Of a stretch of 64,000 nt of DNA, positions 42,787-51,922 are shown one piece after another (within the stretch, counting starts at the first letter, position 1; every line of letters begins with the position of its first letter). The notes below the pieces were generated by a model. The model was not told the DNA's origin and did no database searches. It saw nothing but the letters and a program-made list of their open reading frames with translations. The DNA comes from JAKVBK01 sp022447275 (GTDB taxonomy: Bacteria > Pseudomonadota > Alphaproteobacteria > Rhodobacterales > Rhodobacteraceae). Location of the stretch: positions 1,054,001-1,118,000 of the forward strand of contig CP138932.1 in NCBI GenBank assembly GCA_047125605.1. Direction: 5' to 3'. The position numbers and the translations under genes were made by a program.

Positions 42787-44001
42787 ATGACCTACCCCCC
42801 CACCCGACGCCTTTCGACCCCAGAGTTCATTGCGCTGATCGCGATGATGTTCGCCACGCTGGCGTTTTCCATCGATGCGATGTTGCCCGCCCTGCCGGAG
42901 ATCGCGCAGGAACTGACACCACAGACACCGAACCGCGCGATGCTGATCATCGTCGCCTTTGTCTTTGGAATGGGGTTGGGCACTCTGGTGACAGGCCCGC
43001 TGGCAGACAGTTTTGGGCGCAAACGCGTGATCTTGTTCGGCGCGGGCCTCTACTGCCTTGCCGCCGTTGCAGCATGGTGGGCACCCACGCTGGAACTGGT
43101 GCTGGCCGCGCGCGTTGTGCAGGGGCTTGGGGTGGCCGCACCGCGTGTTGCCTGCCTTGCCATCATTCGCGATCTCTACAAGGGGCGCGACATGGCAAAG
43201 ATCACGTCTTTCGTTTTCATGGTGTTTTCCCTCGTGCCCGCGATCGCCCCAGCGGCTGGGCAAGTCATCATCTGGTTTTTCGACTGGCGCGCGATCTTTC
43301 TGGCCTTCGTGCTGTTCATGGGGCTGTGCATTCTGTGGCTGGCACTGCGCCAGCCCGAGACCTTACCCCCCGAAAAGCGCCGTCCGTTCCGCTTCGATGA
43401 CTTGCGTGAAGGCTTTGGCGAAGCGCTGGGAAATCGGATCGTACAGGTGTCGATCCTTGCGCAATCTCTGTGCTTTGCGATGCTGATCACGACGCTCCAG
43501 ATCACACAGCCCGCCATGGAGCAAACCTATGGTCGCGGCGACGAATTCCCCGCGTGGTTTGCCCTGATTGCGCTCTTGGCGGCGTCGGCGTCGATCATCA
43601 ACGCATCGCTTGTCCAGAAGGTTGGCATGCGCGGCATGGTGCGCGCGATGTTGATGATCCAGTTGTGTCTGTCAGGTGGGGCGCTGTTCTACTGGTCTCT
43701 GGATGGCACGGCCTCAAATGTCAGCTTTGGGATCTTTGTCCTCTGGACGCTGGGGATCTTTTTTCAGGCAGGCCTCACGCTGGGCAATCTGAATGCCATT
43801 GCGCTGGAGCCGATGGGCCACAGGGCGGGCATGACAGCCTCCATTGTCGGCGCAATCGCCACCACTCTGGCAGCGCTAGGCTCCATTCCGATCGCGCAGG
43901 CATTTGATGGCCATCCCGCCCCTGTGGCGGGCGCCGTTCTGATTGCGGCCCTCGCTGCGCTTGGCATCATGCGCTTCATGCCGCCGCCGCCCGAGGGTTA
44001 A
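42787..44001 (+). CDS. Bcr/CflA-family multidrug efflux MFS transporter
   Basis: A 404-residue protein with twelve membrane helices. PEFIALIAMMFATLAFSIDA with the following M-L-P-A-L-P is the usual opening of Bcr/CflA drug:H+ antiporters. GMGLGTLVTGPLADSFGRKR is the MFS motif A loop between helices 2 and 3. RVVQGLGVAAPRVACLAIIRD is motif B and includes the conserved arginine. It would export drugs or metabolites from the cytoplasm. No regulator is adjacent. The gene ends 36 bases before the stop of the convergent mfd. Confidence 0.88.
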   Translation: MTYPPTRRLSTPEFIALIAMMFATLAFSIDAMLPALPEIAQELTPQTPNRAMLIIVAFVFGMGLGTLVTGPLADSFGRKRVILFGAGLYCLAAVAAWWAPTLELVLAARVVQGLGVAAPRVACLAIIRDLYKGRDMAKITSFVFMVFSLVPAIAPAAGQVIIWFFDWRAIFLAFVLFMGLCILWLALRQPETLPPEKRRPFRFDDLREGFGEALGNRIVQVSILAQSLCFAMLITTLQITQPAMEQTYGRGDEFPAWFALIALLAASASIINASLVQKVGMRGMVRAMLMIQLCLSGGALFYWSLDGTASNVSFGIFVLWTLGIFFQAGLTLGNLNAIALEPMGHRAGMTASIVGAIATTLAALGSIPIAQAFDGHPAPVAGAVLIAALAALGIMRFMPPPPEG

Positions 44002-44036
44002 CAAAGACACGGCCCCGCCACAGCATCCGGCAGGTT

Positions 44037-47000
44037 TCAGACCTTGCGGGCCTCGGCAAGGTCGCGCGCAATCGCAAAGGCGCCTTGGATCTTGTCCTTG
44101 GTTTTTTTCCAATCGCGACGAATAACGATCTTGTTGTCGCGCACCTTTGCCAAGCCCTTTTGATCCCCGATGAACTTCACCAACCCTTCTGGCGAGGCGA
44201 ACTTGTCATTGTGGAACTGCACGGTTGCGCCCTTGGGGCCGGCATCCAATTTGGCGATGCCCGCGCGTTTGCACATCGCCTTGATGCGCACCACCAGAAG
44301 CAGCATGTTCACTTCTTTTGGCAAGGGTCCAAACCGATCAATCAACTCGGCTGCAAAACCTTCCAATTCCACCTTGCTCGACAGGCCAGACAAGCGCCGA
44401 TACAGCCCCAGCCGCACATCAAGATCCGGCACATAGGGCTCTGGGATCAACACGGGCACACCGAGGCCAATCTGCGGTGCCCACTGATCGTCTGCATCAG
44501 AAAGGCCCTCAAGCTCACCCGCCTTGATCTTGGCAATCGCCTCCTCCAGCATCGACTGGTAGAGCTCGTAGCCCACTTCCTTGACATGGCCGGATTGCTC
44601 GTCGCCCACGAGGTTGCCCGCGCCCCGGATGTCGAGATCCTGGCTGGCCAGCGTGAAACCCGCGCCCAGACTGTCGAGCGAGCCCAGCACGCGCAGGCGC
44701 TTTTCAGCCGCCGGTGTCAGCTTCATGCGGGGCTTTGTGGTGAGATAGGCATAGGCGCGCGTCTTCGAGCGGCCGACCCGCCCCCGGATCTGGTACAGCT
44801 GGGCCAGCCCAAACATGTCTGCCCGGTGCACAACCATTGTATTTGCCGCCGGGATATCGAGGCCGGACTCAACGATCGTTGTGGCCAGCAGCACATCGTA
44901 CTTGCCGTCGTAGAAGGCGTTCATGCGGTCATCCAGCTCGCCGGCAGCCATCTGGCCATGGGCCACCACGTAAGACAGCTCTGGCATCTGCTCTTCGAGG
45001 AAGGCTTCGATCTCGGGCAGATCACGGATGCGGGGCGCCACAAAGAAGCTCTGCCCCCCGCGGTAATGCTCTCGCAAAAGCGCCTCGCGCAGGGTAACTG
45101 CATCGAATTCTGAAACGTAGGTCCGGATAGCGAGACGATCGATCGGCGGGGTGCCAATGATCGAGAGATCCCGCACCCCCGTCAGGCTGAGTTGCAAGGT
45201 GCGCGGGATCGGCGTGGCCGTCAGGGTGAGCACGTGGATATCCGAACGCATCTGCTTGAGACGCTCTTTGTGGTTCACGCCAAAACGCTGCTCTTCGTCG
45301 ATGACCAACAGCCCGAGATTCTGAAACCGCACCTGCTTGGCCAGCACCGCGTGGGTGCCCACCACGATATCCACCGTGCCATCTGCCAGCCCTTTGCGGG
45401 TGTCGTTCGCTGCCTTCGCGGACACAAAGCGGGACAGCTGACGCACCTCAACTGGAAAGCCCCTAAACCGCTCCTCAAAGGCCTTGGCGTGCTGGCGCGC
45501 AAGCAGCGTTGTCGGCGCGATCACGGCCACCTGTGTGCCCGACATCGCCGCCACAAAGGCCGCGCGCATGGCCACCTCTGTCTTGCCAAAGCCCACATCC
45601 CCGCAGACCAAGCGATCCATCGGCGTGCCGGCTTCCATATCGGCAATGGTTTCGGTGATGGCGCGCAGCTGATCGTCGGTTTCCTGATAGGGGAAGCGCG
45701 CGCAGAACGCGTCCCACATGCCGTCCGGAGGGGCGAGGATCGGTGCCTTGCGCAGGGCGCGCTCTGCGGCCACGCGGATCAGCTTGTCGGCGATCTCGCG
45801 CAGGCGCTCCTTCATGCGGGCCTTTTTGGCCTGCCATGCGCCGCCACCCAGTTTGTCGAGTAAACCTTCCTCCTGGCCGAAGCGGCTCAGCAGTTCGATA
45901 TTCTCAACCGGCAAATACAGCCGGGCGCCCTCTGCATATTCGAGATGCAGGCATTCATGGGGCGCGCCGGTTACCTCAATGGTCTCAAGCCCGTGATAAC
46001 GCCCCACCCCGTGATCCACATGTACCACCAGATCACCCGGGCTGAGCGATTGCGCCTCTGTGAGAAAATTATCGGCCCGCCGCTTCTTGCGCGGAGCCCG
46101 GATCAGCCTGTCACCCAACACATCTTGTTCGGAGATGACCGTGAGCAAACCTTCCGGACGGCTGGCCGTAAAGCCATGCTCCAGCGCCCAAACCACAAGA
46201 CAGATCTGGCCTTTGCCATCTGGCACATCGCGAAAATCTGCAATCTCGCGCGGCGCGGGCAGGCCCTCATCTTCCAGCAATCCGCGCAAGCGCTCACGCG
46301 CGCCTTCCGAGTAGGACGCAATGACCACATGCCCTTCTTTTCGGCTGGCCTCGATATGGGCTGCCAGAGCACCGAACAGGCTGACGCTTTCCTGCTGGCG
46401 CTCGGGCGCGAAGTTGCGGCCGATGCGTCCGCCACAATCGATCACGCCGGGTCCGCTTCCCTGCGGCAACGGGTTCAGCTGGATGACGCGCCGATCCGTC
46501 ACGGCCGCGTCCCAAGACGCATCATCGAGATACAGAAGGCCCGCCGGTGCGGGCTTGTAGACGCTTTCCATGCTGGAGCGCGCCTTCAGCGCCTCGGCGC
46601 GGGCGTCATATTGATCGAGGATTCCCTCCCAGCGGGTCAGGCGCGCAGCGCCGACCTGATCATCAAGAAGGATCGTGGCCTCAGACAGATGATCAAAGAG
46701 GGTTTCGAGGGTTTCATGAAAGAACGGCAGCCAGTGCTCCATGCCCGCATGTTTGCGCCCGGCGCTGACCGCCTCGTAGAGCGGATCATCGGTGCCGGCC
46801 GCGCCAAATTCGATGCGGTAGTTCTGGCGGAACCGCGTGATCGCGGCCTCATCCAGGATGATCTCGGAAACCGGCGCCAGTTCCATCCTGTCGAGCTTTT
46901 CAATGGTGCGCTGGGTGGCAGGATCGAAGCGGCGCGCCCCGTCCAAAACATCGCCAAACAGATCGAGGCGCACGGGCCCTTCTTGGCCGGGTGGGAAAAT

Positions 47001-47513
47001 ATCAATGATCCCGCCGCGCACCGCATAGTCGCCCGGCTCTAGCACCGTGGGCGCCTTGACAAAGCCCATGCGTGCCAGAAAGCGGCGCAGGGCTTCTTCA
47101 TCGATGCGTCCGCCCACTTTGGCTGTAAACGAAGCCTCGGTCAGAAGGCTGCGCGCAGGCACTTTTTGCGTGGCCGCGTTCAGAGTGGTCAGCAGCACGA
47201 ACGGGCCCGGAATACCGGCCGACAGGGCCGCGAGCGTCGCCATCCGCGTGGCAGACACAGCCGGGTTGGGCGACACCCGATCATAGGGCAGGCAATCCCA
47301 GCCCGGAAAATCAAGCACCACAGCATTGGGCGCAAAGAACGCCAGCGCTGCCCGCATGGCGGCCAATCGCTTGTCATCGCGGGCCACGTGGACCACGGGC
47401 GCGCCCTTTTCCAATTCGCGCAGCACGATCAGCGCGTCGTGCCCTTCGGGCGTGCCACCGGCGAGCACATGACGCGCTGGGGCGGGGCTGAGAGAGGATG
47501 ATTTCTGTGCCAT
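44037..47513 (-). CDS. mfd: Transcription-repair coupling factor
   Basis: A 1158-residue helicase-like factor, the largest gene in the window and of normal length. The N-terminal UvrB-homology part runs to about residue 350. The RNA polymerase interaction domain starts near LSPGDLVVHVDHGVGRYHGL (about residue 490). The motor has Walker A in MDRLVCGDVGFGKTEVAMRA, DEEQ in LLVIDEEQRFGVNHKERLK, and TATPIPRTLQLSLTG, then TTIVESGLDIPAANTM and QIRGRVGRS. The C-terminal domain D7 follows. Mfd displaces stalled RNA polymerase and recruits UvrA to the template lesion. Transcribed alone, convergent with the efflux pump gene. Confidence 0.96.
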   Translation of the reverse strand: MAQKSSSLSPAPARHVLAGGTPEGHDALIVLRELEKGAPVVHVARDDKRLAAMRAALAFFAPNAVVLDFPGWDCLPYDRVSPNPAVSATRMATLAALSAGIPGPFVLLTTLNAATQKVPARSLLTEASFTAKVGGRIDEEALRRFLARMGFVKAPTVLEPGDYAVRGGIIDIFPPGQEGPVRLDLFGDVLDGARRFDPATQRTIEKLDRMELAPVSEIILDEAAITRFRQNYRIEFGAAGTDDPLYEAVSAGRKHAGMEHWLPFFHETLETLFDHLSEATILLDDQVGAARLTRWEGILDQYDARAEALKARSSMESVYKPAPAGLLYLDDASWDAAVTDRRVIQLNPLPQGSGPGVIDCGGRIGRNFAPERQQESVSLFGALAAHIEASRKEGHVVIASYSEGARERLRGLLEDEGLPAPREIADFRDVPDGKGQICLVVWALEHGFTASRPEGLLTVISEQDVLGDRLIRAPRKKRRADNFLTEAQSLSPGDLVVHVDHGVGRYHGLETIEVTGAPHECLHLEYAEGARLYLPVENIELLSRFGQEEGLLDKLGGGAWQAKKARMKERLREIADKLIRVAAERALRKAPILAPPDGMWDAFCARFPYQETDDQLRAITETIADMEAGTPMDRLVCGDVGFGKTEVAMRAAFVAAMSGTQVAVIAPTTLLARQHAKAFEERFRGFPVEVRQLSRFVSAKAANDTRKGLADGTVDIVVGTHAVLAKQVRFQNLGLLVIDEEQRFGVNHKERLKQMRSDIHVLTLTATPIPRTLQLSLTGVRDLSIIGTPPIDRLAIRTYVSEFDAVTLREALLREHYRGGQSFFVAPRIRDLPEIEAFLEEQMPELSYVVAHGQMAAGELDDRMNAFYDGKYDVLLATTIVESGLDIPAANTMVVHRADMFGLAQLYQIRGRVGRSKTRAYAYLTTKPRMKLTPAAEKRLRVLGSLDSLGAGFTLASQDLDIRGAGNLVGDEQSGHVKEVGYELYQSMLEEAIAKIKAGELEGLSDADDQWAPQIGLGVPVLIPEPYVPDLDVRLGLYRRLSGLSSKVELEGFAAELIDRFGPLPKEVNMLLLVVRIKAMCKRAGIAKLDAGPKGATVQFHNDKFASPEGLVKFIGDQKGLAKVRDNKIVIRRDWKKTKDKIQGAFAIARDLAEARKV

Positions 47514-47575
47514 AGACCAGCGTGACGTACCCCGACTGGCGACAGTGTCAATGGGGTGCAGACATGGGGGCGTAT

Positions 47576-48688
47576 CTATTCGGGGATACTGACCTCGCCG
47601 CCGCCAATGGCAGCCGCAACGCCGGTGGTGCCGGGAAAGGACGTGGGCAGCCCATTGAGCACACGCGCTGCCAGAAAGGCGAAGGCCTGCGCTTCCAGCA
47701 TATCGCCATCAAGGCCTATGTCCTCGATGGCGTCGATATCCGCGGCGCAGCGACGGCGCAGAGCAGACATCAGCGCGCCATTGTGCCGTCCGCCGCCCGC
47801 CACCAGCACCCGTTCCGGGCGATCCGGGACGCTCTCTAGCGCACGTGCCACGCACAGGGCGGCCGCTTCAGTGAGCGTTGCGGCCCCATCCTCAACCGAC
47901 AGCCCTTCAACCGCCGCACCGAGCCACGCGAAGCTGTCACGGTCTAGGGATTTGGGTGCAGGCGCGCTCAGATAGGGATCGGCCTCCAGACAGGACAGGA
48001 TCGCAGGATCGGCCCGCCCGGCGGCAGCCAGCGCGCCGTCCATGTCGTGGGCCGCCCCGGTGCGCGCCGCGACGAAATCGTCAATCGGGGCATTGGCCGG
48101 CCCGGTGTCGAACGCGAACAGGGCGCCTGGCGTCTCGGCGGCCTCCCTTGTTGGATCTGCCACAGTAAGGTTGCCCACACCGCCAAGGTTCAGAAACCCG
48201 ATCGGTGCAACAGCTCCCATCCAGCGGGCCAGCGCAAAATGGCAGGCGGGCGCCAAGGGCGCGCCCTGCCCGCCCATAGCGACATCATTGCTGCGAAAAT
48301 CCCAAACAACCCTGCGCCCGCTGACCGCTGCCAGCACGGCCCCATCCCCGGCCTGATGGGTGCGTTTGTTGGCAGGGTCATGGGCCAATGTCTGGCCGTG
48401 AAATCCCACCGCATCCGTTGCGCCCATACCCGCCAGTAGACGGGCATGGGCGATTTCGACCACTTCGGCAGCTGGGGCGACCGCCGGCGCATTGGGCCAG
48501 CACCCTAGCGCCGCCTTTAAGATCGCACGTTCCTGGGCGCCATAAGCCCGGTACCGGGTCTCGCCAAAGTCAAAAATATCCACGCCATCGGTGTCGAGCA
48601 CCGCCGCGTCGATCCCATCAAGCGAAGTGCCCGACATCATTCCCAGCACGCTTAGGCGCTGTCTTTGCTTGTTGGTCTTTCCCTTCAC
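47576..48688 (-). CDS. anmK: Anhydro-N-acetylmuramic acid kinase
   Basis: About 370 residues from the GTG at 48688. The ATG pair at 48640-48635, immediately before S-G-T-S-L-D-G, is a shorter alternative. LGMMSGTSLDGIDAAVLDTD is the ATP-binding start of AnmK. VGFHGQTLAHDPANKRTHQA and GFLNLGGVGNLTVADPTREA are further conserved blocks, and DTGPANAPIDDFVAAR near the middle fits. It opens the 1,6-anhydro ring of anhMurNAc with phosphorylation, feeding recovered peptidoglycan sugar back to MurNAc-6-P. It is divergent from tyrS with only about 50 bases between starts, so the promoters overlap the opposite gene starts. Confidence 0.9.
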   Translation of the reverse strand: MKGKTNKQRQRLSVLGMMSGTSLDGIDAAVLDTDGVDIFDFGETRYRAYGAQERAILKAALGCWPNAPAVAPAAEVVEIAHARLLAGMGATDAVGFHGQTLAHDPANKRTHQAGDGAVLAAVSGRRVVWDFRSNDVAMGGQGAPLAPACHFALARWMGAVAPIGFLNLGGVGNLTVADPTREAAETPGALFAFDTGPANAPIDDFVAARTGAAHDMDGALAAAGRADPAILSCLEADPYLSAPAPKSLDRDSFAWLGAAVEGLSVEDGAATLTEAAALCVARALESVPDRPERVLVAGGGRHNGALMSALRRRCAADIDAIEDIGLDGDMLEAQAFAFLAARVLNGLPTSFPGTTGVAAAIGGGEVSIPE

Positions 48689-48739
48689 GGCAAAGCCCTC
48701 TATCACCCAATCACGAATGTGAGCATGGACAATCAGACG

Positions 48740-49990
48740 ATGACCTACCACCCAAAATCCGACTTCTTGAACGTGATCAAGGAACGCGGCTTTCTGGCCG
48801 ACTGCACCGATCTGCAGGCCTTGGATGAAAAGCTGAGCAAAGGGGTGGTGACCTGCTATATCGGCTATGATGCCACAGCAGCTTCCCTGCACGTGGGTCA
48901 CTTACTGAACATCCTATTGCTCAGGTGGTTTCAGAAGACAGGGCACAAGCCGATCACGCTGATGGGTGGCGGCACAACAAAGGTGGGCGATCCGTCTTTC
49001 CGGGCCGACGAGCGTCCCTTGCTGACCGCCGAACAGATCGATGCGAATATCTCGGGCCTCAAGCGCGTCTTTAGCCGTTATCTCGATTACGGCGACGGGC
49101 CGACCGACGCGATCATGCTGAACAATGCGGAATGGCTGGACGGTTTGAACTACCTCGACTTCCTACGCGACATCGGGCGGTACTTCTCGGTGAACCGCAT
49201 GCTGTCCTTCGAGAGCGTGAAATCACGGCTGGACCGGGAGCAATCCCTGTCCTTCCTCGAATTCAACTATATGATCTTGCAGGCCTATGATTTCCTTGAA
49301 CTCAACCGACGCTATGGCTGCGAATTGCAGATGGGCGGCAGTGATCAATGGGGCAACATCGTCAATGGTGTAGACCTGACACGGCGCGTTTTGAGCGAGG
49401 AAATCTACGGCCTGACCACGCCACTGCTGACCACGTCGGACGGACGCAAGATGGGCAAAAGCCAAGGCGGCGCTGTCTGGCTGTCATCTGACATGCTCAG
49501 CCCCTACGAATTCTGGCAGTTCTGGCGCAACAGCACCGATGCAGATGTGGGCCGTTTCCTCAAGCTGTATACGGAGCTGCCCGTTGAGGAATGTGACAGA
49601 CTGGGCGCATTGGAAGGCTCTGAGATCAACGCCGCGAAAATCATACTCGCCAATGAAGCCACCACGCTGCTCCATGGCGCGGAGGCTGCGGCTGCTGCCG
49701 AAGCCACGGCACGCGAGGTGTTTGAAAAAGGGGGCGTCGGGGATGATCTTCCCACAGTCGTGCTGTCTGCCGCCGATGTGGGCGATGGGATTTCAGTCGT
49801 GCAGTTGCTGGTGCGCGCCGGGCTGGCGCAGTCCGGCAAGTCGGCCAAGCGGCTCATTGCAGAGAACGGCGCCCGTCTCGATGATGCGCCTCTGACGGAT
49901 TCGGGACTGGTGTTGGACGCAAGCGCTTTGGAACAGCCGGTGAAGCTGTCGGCGGGCAAGAAGCGCCATGCCCTTGTCCGGGTCGACTGA
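48740..49990 (+). CDS. tyrS: Tyrosyl-tRNA synthetase
   Basis: From ATG 48740 this is 416 residues and begins MTYHPKSDFLNVIKERGFL, the usual start in this group; an ATG at 48725 is five codons longer. CYIGYDATAASLHVGHLLNI contains the H-x-G-H signature. MGGSDQWGNIVNGVDLTRRV is the tyrosine site. TSDGRKMGKSQGGAVWLSSD holds the K-M-x-K-S loop (here K-M-G-K-S). The C-terminal about 65 residues form an S4 RNA-binding domain (AGLAQSGKSAKRLIAENGAR). It charges tRNA-Tyr. It is divergent from anmK and followed by a hairpin. Confidence 0.95.
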   Translation: MTYHPKSDFLNVIKERGFLADCTDLQALDEKLSKGVVTCYIGYDATAASLHVGHLLNILLLRWFQKTGHKPITLMGGGTTKVGDPSFRADERPLLTAEQIDANISGLKRVFSRYLDYGDGPTDAIMLNNAEWLDGLNYLDFLRDIGRYFSVNRMLSFESVKSRLDREQSLSFLEFNYMILQAYDFLELNRRYGCELQMGGSDQWGNIVNGVDLTRRVLSEEIYGLTTPLLTTSDGRKMGKSQGGAVWLSSDMLSPYEFWQFWRNSTDADVGRFLKLYTELPVEECDRLGALEGSEINAAKIILANEATTLLHGAEAAAAAEATAREVFEKGGVGDDLPTVVLSAADVGDGISVVQLLVRAGLAQSGKSAKRLIAENGARLDDAPLTDSGLVLDASALEQPVKLSAGKKRHALVRVD

Positions 49991-50023
49991 ATAACATTCG
50001 CACCCGGCACCGTAACCACCGAT

Positions 50024-50052
50024 ACGCCTGAGCGCACACCGTGCTCAGGCGT
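50024..50052 (+). terminator. Hairpin after tyrS
   Basis: Perfect 10-bp arms ACGCCTGAGC (50024-50033) and GCTCAGGCGT (50043-50052) with a nine-base loop, 33 bases after the tyrS stop. No T-run follows (GGGGGCTTAAAT), so termination may be weak or Rho-dependent. Confidence 0.55.
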
Positions 50053-50352
50053 GGGGGCTTAAATCCCCCCTCCCGACAAAGAGCGCCCCGCGCCCGTCTG
50101 CACCACCTTCAAAGAACTTGAGGCGGCCAGACAGAGCAGCGGTAGGATGATCTTTCCTACAAGCGTCTGCCGCCCTCCGCACTCCTGTCTGAAAAGCGCG
50201 TTTTCGACGGCCCTTTTGAGAAAACCAAGCCGTTTGACCCTTAAACAGGGCTGATAATGCGCCGCCACAAGCACAGACGAAACGGCTGCCTTGATCAATA
50301 GGCGCCACATGAAGCTGCCCTGCGCTTCAGCAGCCCTACAATAGCCAAAGAA
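50053..50352. other. Intergenic region between tyrS and the rpsI terminator, no gene seen
   Basis: About 300 bases between the tyrS hairpin and the rpsI terminator. Minus-strand open frames of about 85 codons cross it (50308-50045), but they have no ribosome site, no recognisable family and cysteine/arginine-rich composition typical of chance frames, so none is called. Confidence 0.45.
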
Positions 50353-50380
50353 AAACGCCCGCTGAAACCAGCGGGCGTTT
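50353..50380 (-). terminator. Rho-independent terminator of rplM-rpsI
   Basis: Perfect 12-bp arms AAACGCCCGCTG (50353-50364) and CAGCGGGCGTTT (50369-50380) with a four-base loop. On the minus strand the stem runs into TTTTTCTTT, a strong termination tail. It begins 28 bases after the rpsI stop. Confidence 0.9.
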
Positions 50381-50408
50381 AAATGTCCAATCCGTTCTTC
50401 CAGTAGCG

Positions 50409-50900
50409 TTAGCGCTTGGAGAACTGGAAGCTCCGGCGGGCCTTGCGGCGGCCAAACTTCTTACGTTCCACAACGCGGCTGTCGCGCGTCAGGAAGCCAG
50501 CGGCCTTCAGAGCGCCCCGCAGGGAGGGATCGTAAAGCTGCAGCGCCTTGGAGATGCCGTGCTTGACCGCGCCGGCCTGACCGGAAAGGCCACCGCCCTT
50601 GACGGTTGCGGTGACGTCGAACTGGTCTTCGACACCGGCCACCTGGAACGGCTGGCGCAGGATCATCTGCAGAACAGGGCGCGCAAAATACTCGGTCATG
50701 TCCTTGCCATTGACCGTGACTTTGCCCGAACCGGGCTTGATCCAAACGCGGGATACCGCGTCTTTCCGCTTACCAGTTGCATAAGACCGGCCCAGCTCGT
50801 CACGGACGGGCTCGCGCGGTGCAACAAGCTCTTCCACGGCGGCGGCAGTGCCGTCGACAGCCGCGTTCAGCTCTTCGAGGGATTTGATTTCTTCAGCCAT
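50409..50900 (-). CDS. rpsI: 30S ribosomal protein S9
   Basis: A 163-residue S9 with an N-terminal extension of about 35 residues, as usual in alphaproteobacteria. GRSYATGKRKDAVSRVWIKP opens the conserved domain. GGGLSGQAGAVKHGISKALQ, LKAAGFLTRDSRVVERKKFG and the basic C-terminus RRKARRSFQFSKR, which reaches the ribosomal P site, identify it. It follows rplM after five bases in the conserved rplM-rpsI operon and is followed by a strong terminator. Confidence 0.97.
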   Translation of the reverse strand: MAEEIKSLEELNAAVDGTAAAVEELVAPREPVRDELGRSYATGKRKDAVSRVWIKPGSGKVTVNGKDMTEYFARPVLQMILRQPFQVAGVEDQFDVTATVKGGGLSGQAGAVKHGISKALQLYDPSLRGALKAAGFLTRDSRVVERKKFGRRKARRSFQFSKR

Positions 50901-50905
50901 CGCGC

Positions 50906-51364
50906 TCAGCTCCGGGTATTCTTCTTGTTCATCGACGCAACGTCGAGAACTTCGGGGTTCTGGGCTTCATGCGGGTGATCCGTACCCGCGTAAACGCGCA
51001 GGTTGGTCATCTGCTTGCGAGACAGGCGGTTGCCCGGCAGCATGCGCTTGACGGCTTGGGTCACGACGCGCTCGGGGTACTTGCCCTCGAGGATCTGCCC
51101 GGTGGTGCGGGACTTGATCCCACCCGGGTAGCCCGTGTGCCAGTAGTTCGGCTTCATGCGCTTGTTGCCCGTCAGCTGCACCTTGTCGGCGTTGATGACG
51201 ATGACATTGTCGCCCATGTCCATGTGCGGCGTGAAGGTGGCTTTGTGCTTGCCACGCAGACGCATGGCGACGATCGAGGCAAGACGGCCGAGAACGATGC
51301 CTTCGGCGTCGATCACGATCCATTTCTTCTCGATATCCGCCGGTGTCGCGGTAAAGGTTTTCAT
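50906..51364 (-). CDS. rplM: 50S ribosomal protein L13
   Basis: A 152-residue L13; ATG 51364 gives the normal start MKTFTATPADIEKKWIVIDA. GRLASIVAMRLRGKHKATFT, MGDNVIVINADKVQLTGNKR, YWHTGYPGGIKSRTTGQIL and MLPGNRLSRKQMTNLRVYAG are all family blocks. It is an early assembly protein of the large subunit, and in E. coli L13 can act as autogenous regulator of the rplM-rpsI operon; whether this holds here is not shown. It is the first gene of the operon, with an AT-richer upstream region of about 240 bases. Confidence 0.97.
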   Translation of the reverse strand: MKTFTATPADIEKKWIVIDAEGIVLGRLASIVAMRLRGKHKATFTPHMDMGDNVIVINADKVQLTGNKRMKPNYWHTGYPGGIKSRTTGQILEGKYPERVVTQAVKRMLPGNRLSRKQMTNLRVYAGTDHPHEAQNPEVLDVASMNKKNTRS

Positions 51365-51607
51365 TCGGTAGATCCCGTATTCGATCACGTGGGAGTCAGG
51401 CCGGAGCGGCCCTAGCATTCGATTGCGCTGTTCTAAGCAATTGAATGGCACAGTCAAGCGCACACATGTCAAATTTCATGAGCAAAAACAGACTTCTAAA
51501 AATAGGGTATAATAATACCCCACAATTATCAAGCCTGCTGCGCCGGTTTTTGGCTTGAGTTCCGCGCCGCCCTGCCGCAATCCTCAAGCAAGCTATACAG
51601 GTCTTAC

Positions 51608-51922
51608 ATGGTCGTCAGCCCGCTTCCCATCCTGCTTTGTTTGCCGCTGGTCGTGATCAGCGCGCTGATAGGCATGCCCATGGTAAAGAAACTGGTGCAG
51701 ATACGGGAGGCCCGACACGAGCTGAAGCGCAACAGCACCAGCTATATCATGGGTATTGCGGGATGGTCGGTGATTGCGTTCTGGCTGATGGCCACGTGGT
51801 TTTTTGCCACGATCCTCGGCGATTGGGCGGCCACTGATGATGCTGCGGGTGCCATTGATCGCTCGTTCACCCGGCTTTGGGTGTTGCTGCAGATAGCGGC
51901 TGAAGTGGCGGCAAATGATTGA
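51608..51922 (+). CDS. Small two-span membrane protein, unknown function
   Basis: A 104-residue protein. First span PLPILLCLPLVVISALIGMP, then a short charged stretch (KKLVQIREARHELKRNSTSY), then a second span GIAGWSVIAFWLMATWFFAT. The rest is a short acidic to hydrophobic helix. It overlaps the zinc-ribbon protein gene by four bases, and so is translationally coupled to it. No known family name could be assigned. A function together with the zinc-ribbon protein, which itself has a C-terminal membrane segment, is likely. Confidence 0.7.
   Translation: MVVSPLPILLCLPLVVISALIGMPMVKKLVQIREARHELKRNSTSYIMGIAGWSVIAFWLMATWFFATILGDWAATDDAAGAIDRSFTRLWVLLQIAAEVAAND

Noticed and set aside
44085..47042. 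Long plus-strand open frames (342 and 365 codons) opposite mfd
   Set aside because: They lie fully inside mfd on the other strand, have His/Arg/Gln-rich composition and no family motifs. GC-rich codon bias produces such mirror frames.
50045..50310. Minus-strand frames of 83-87 codons between tyrS and rpsI
   Set aside because: Overlap a hairpin, lack a ribosome site and look like chance frames.
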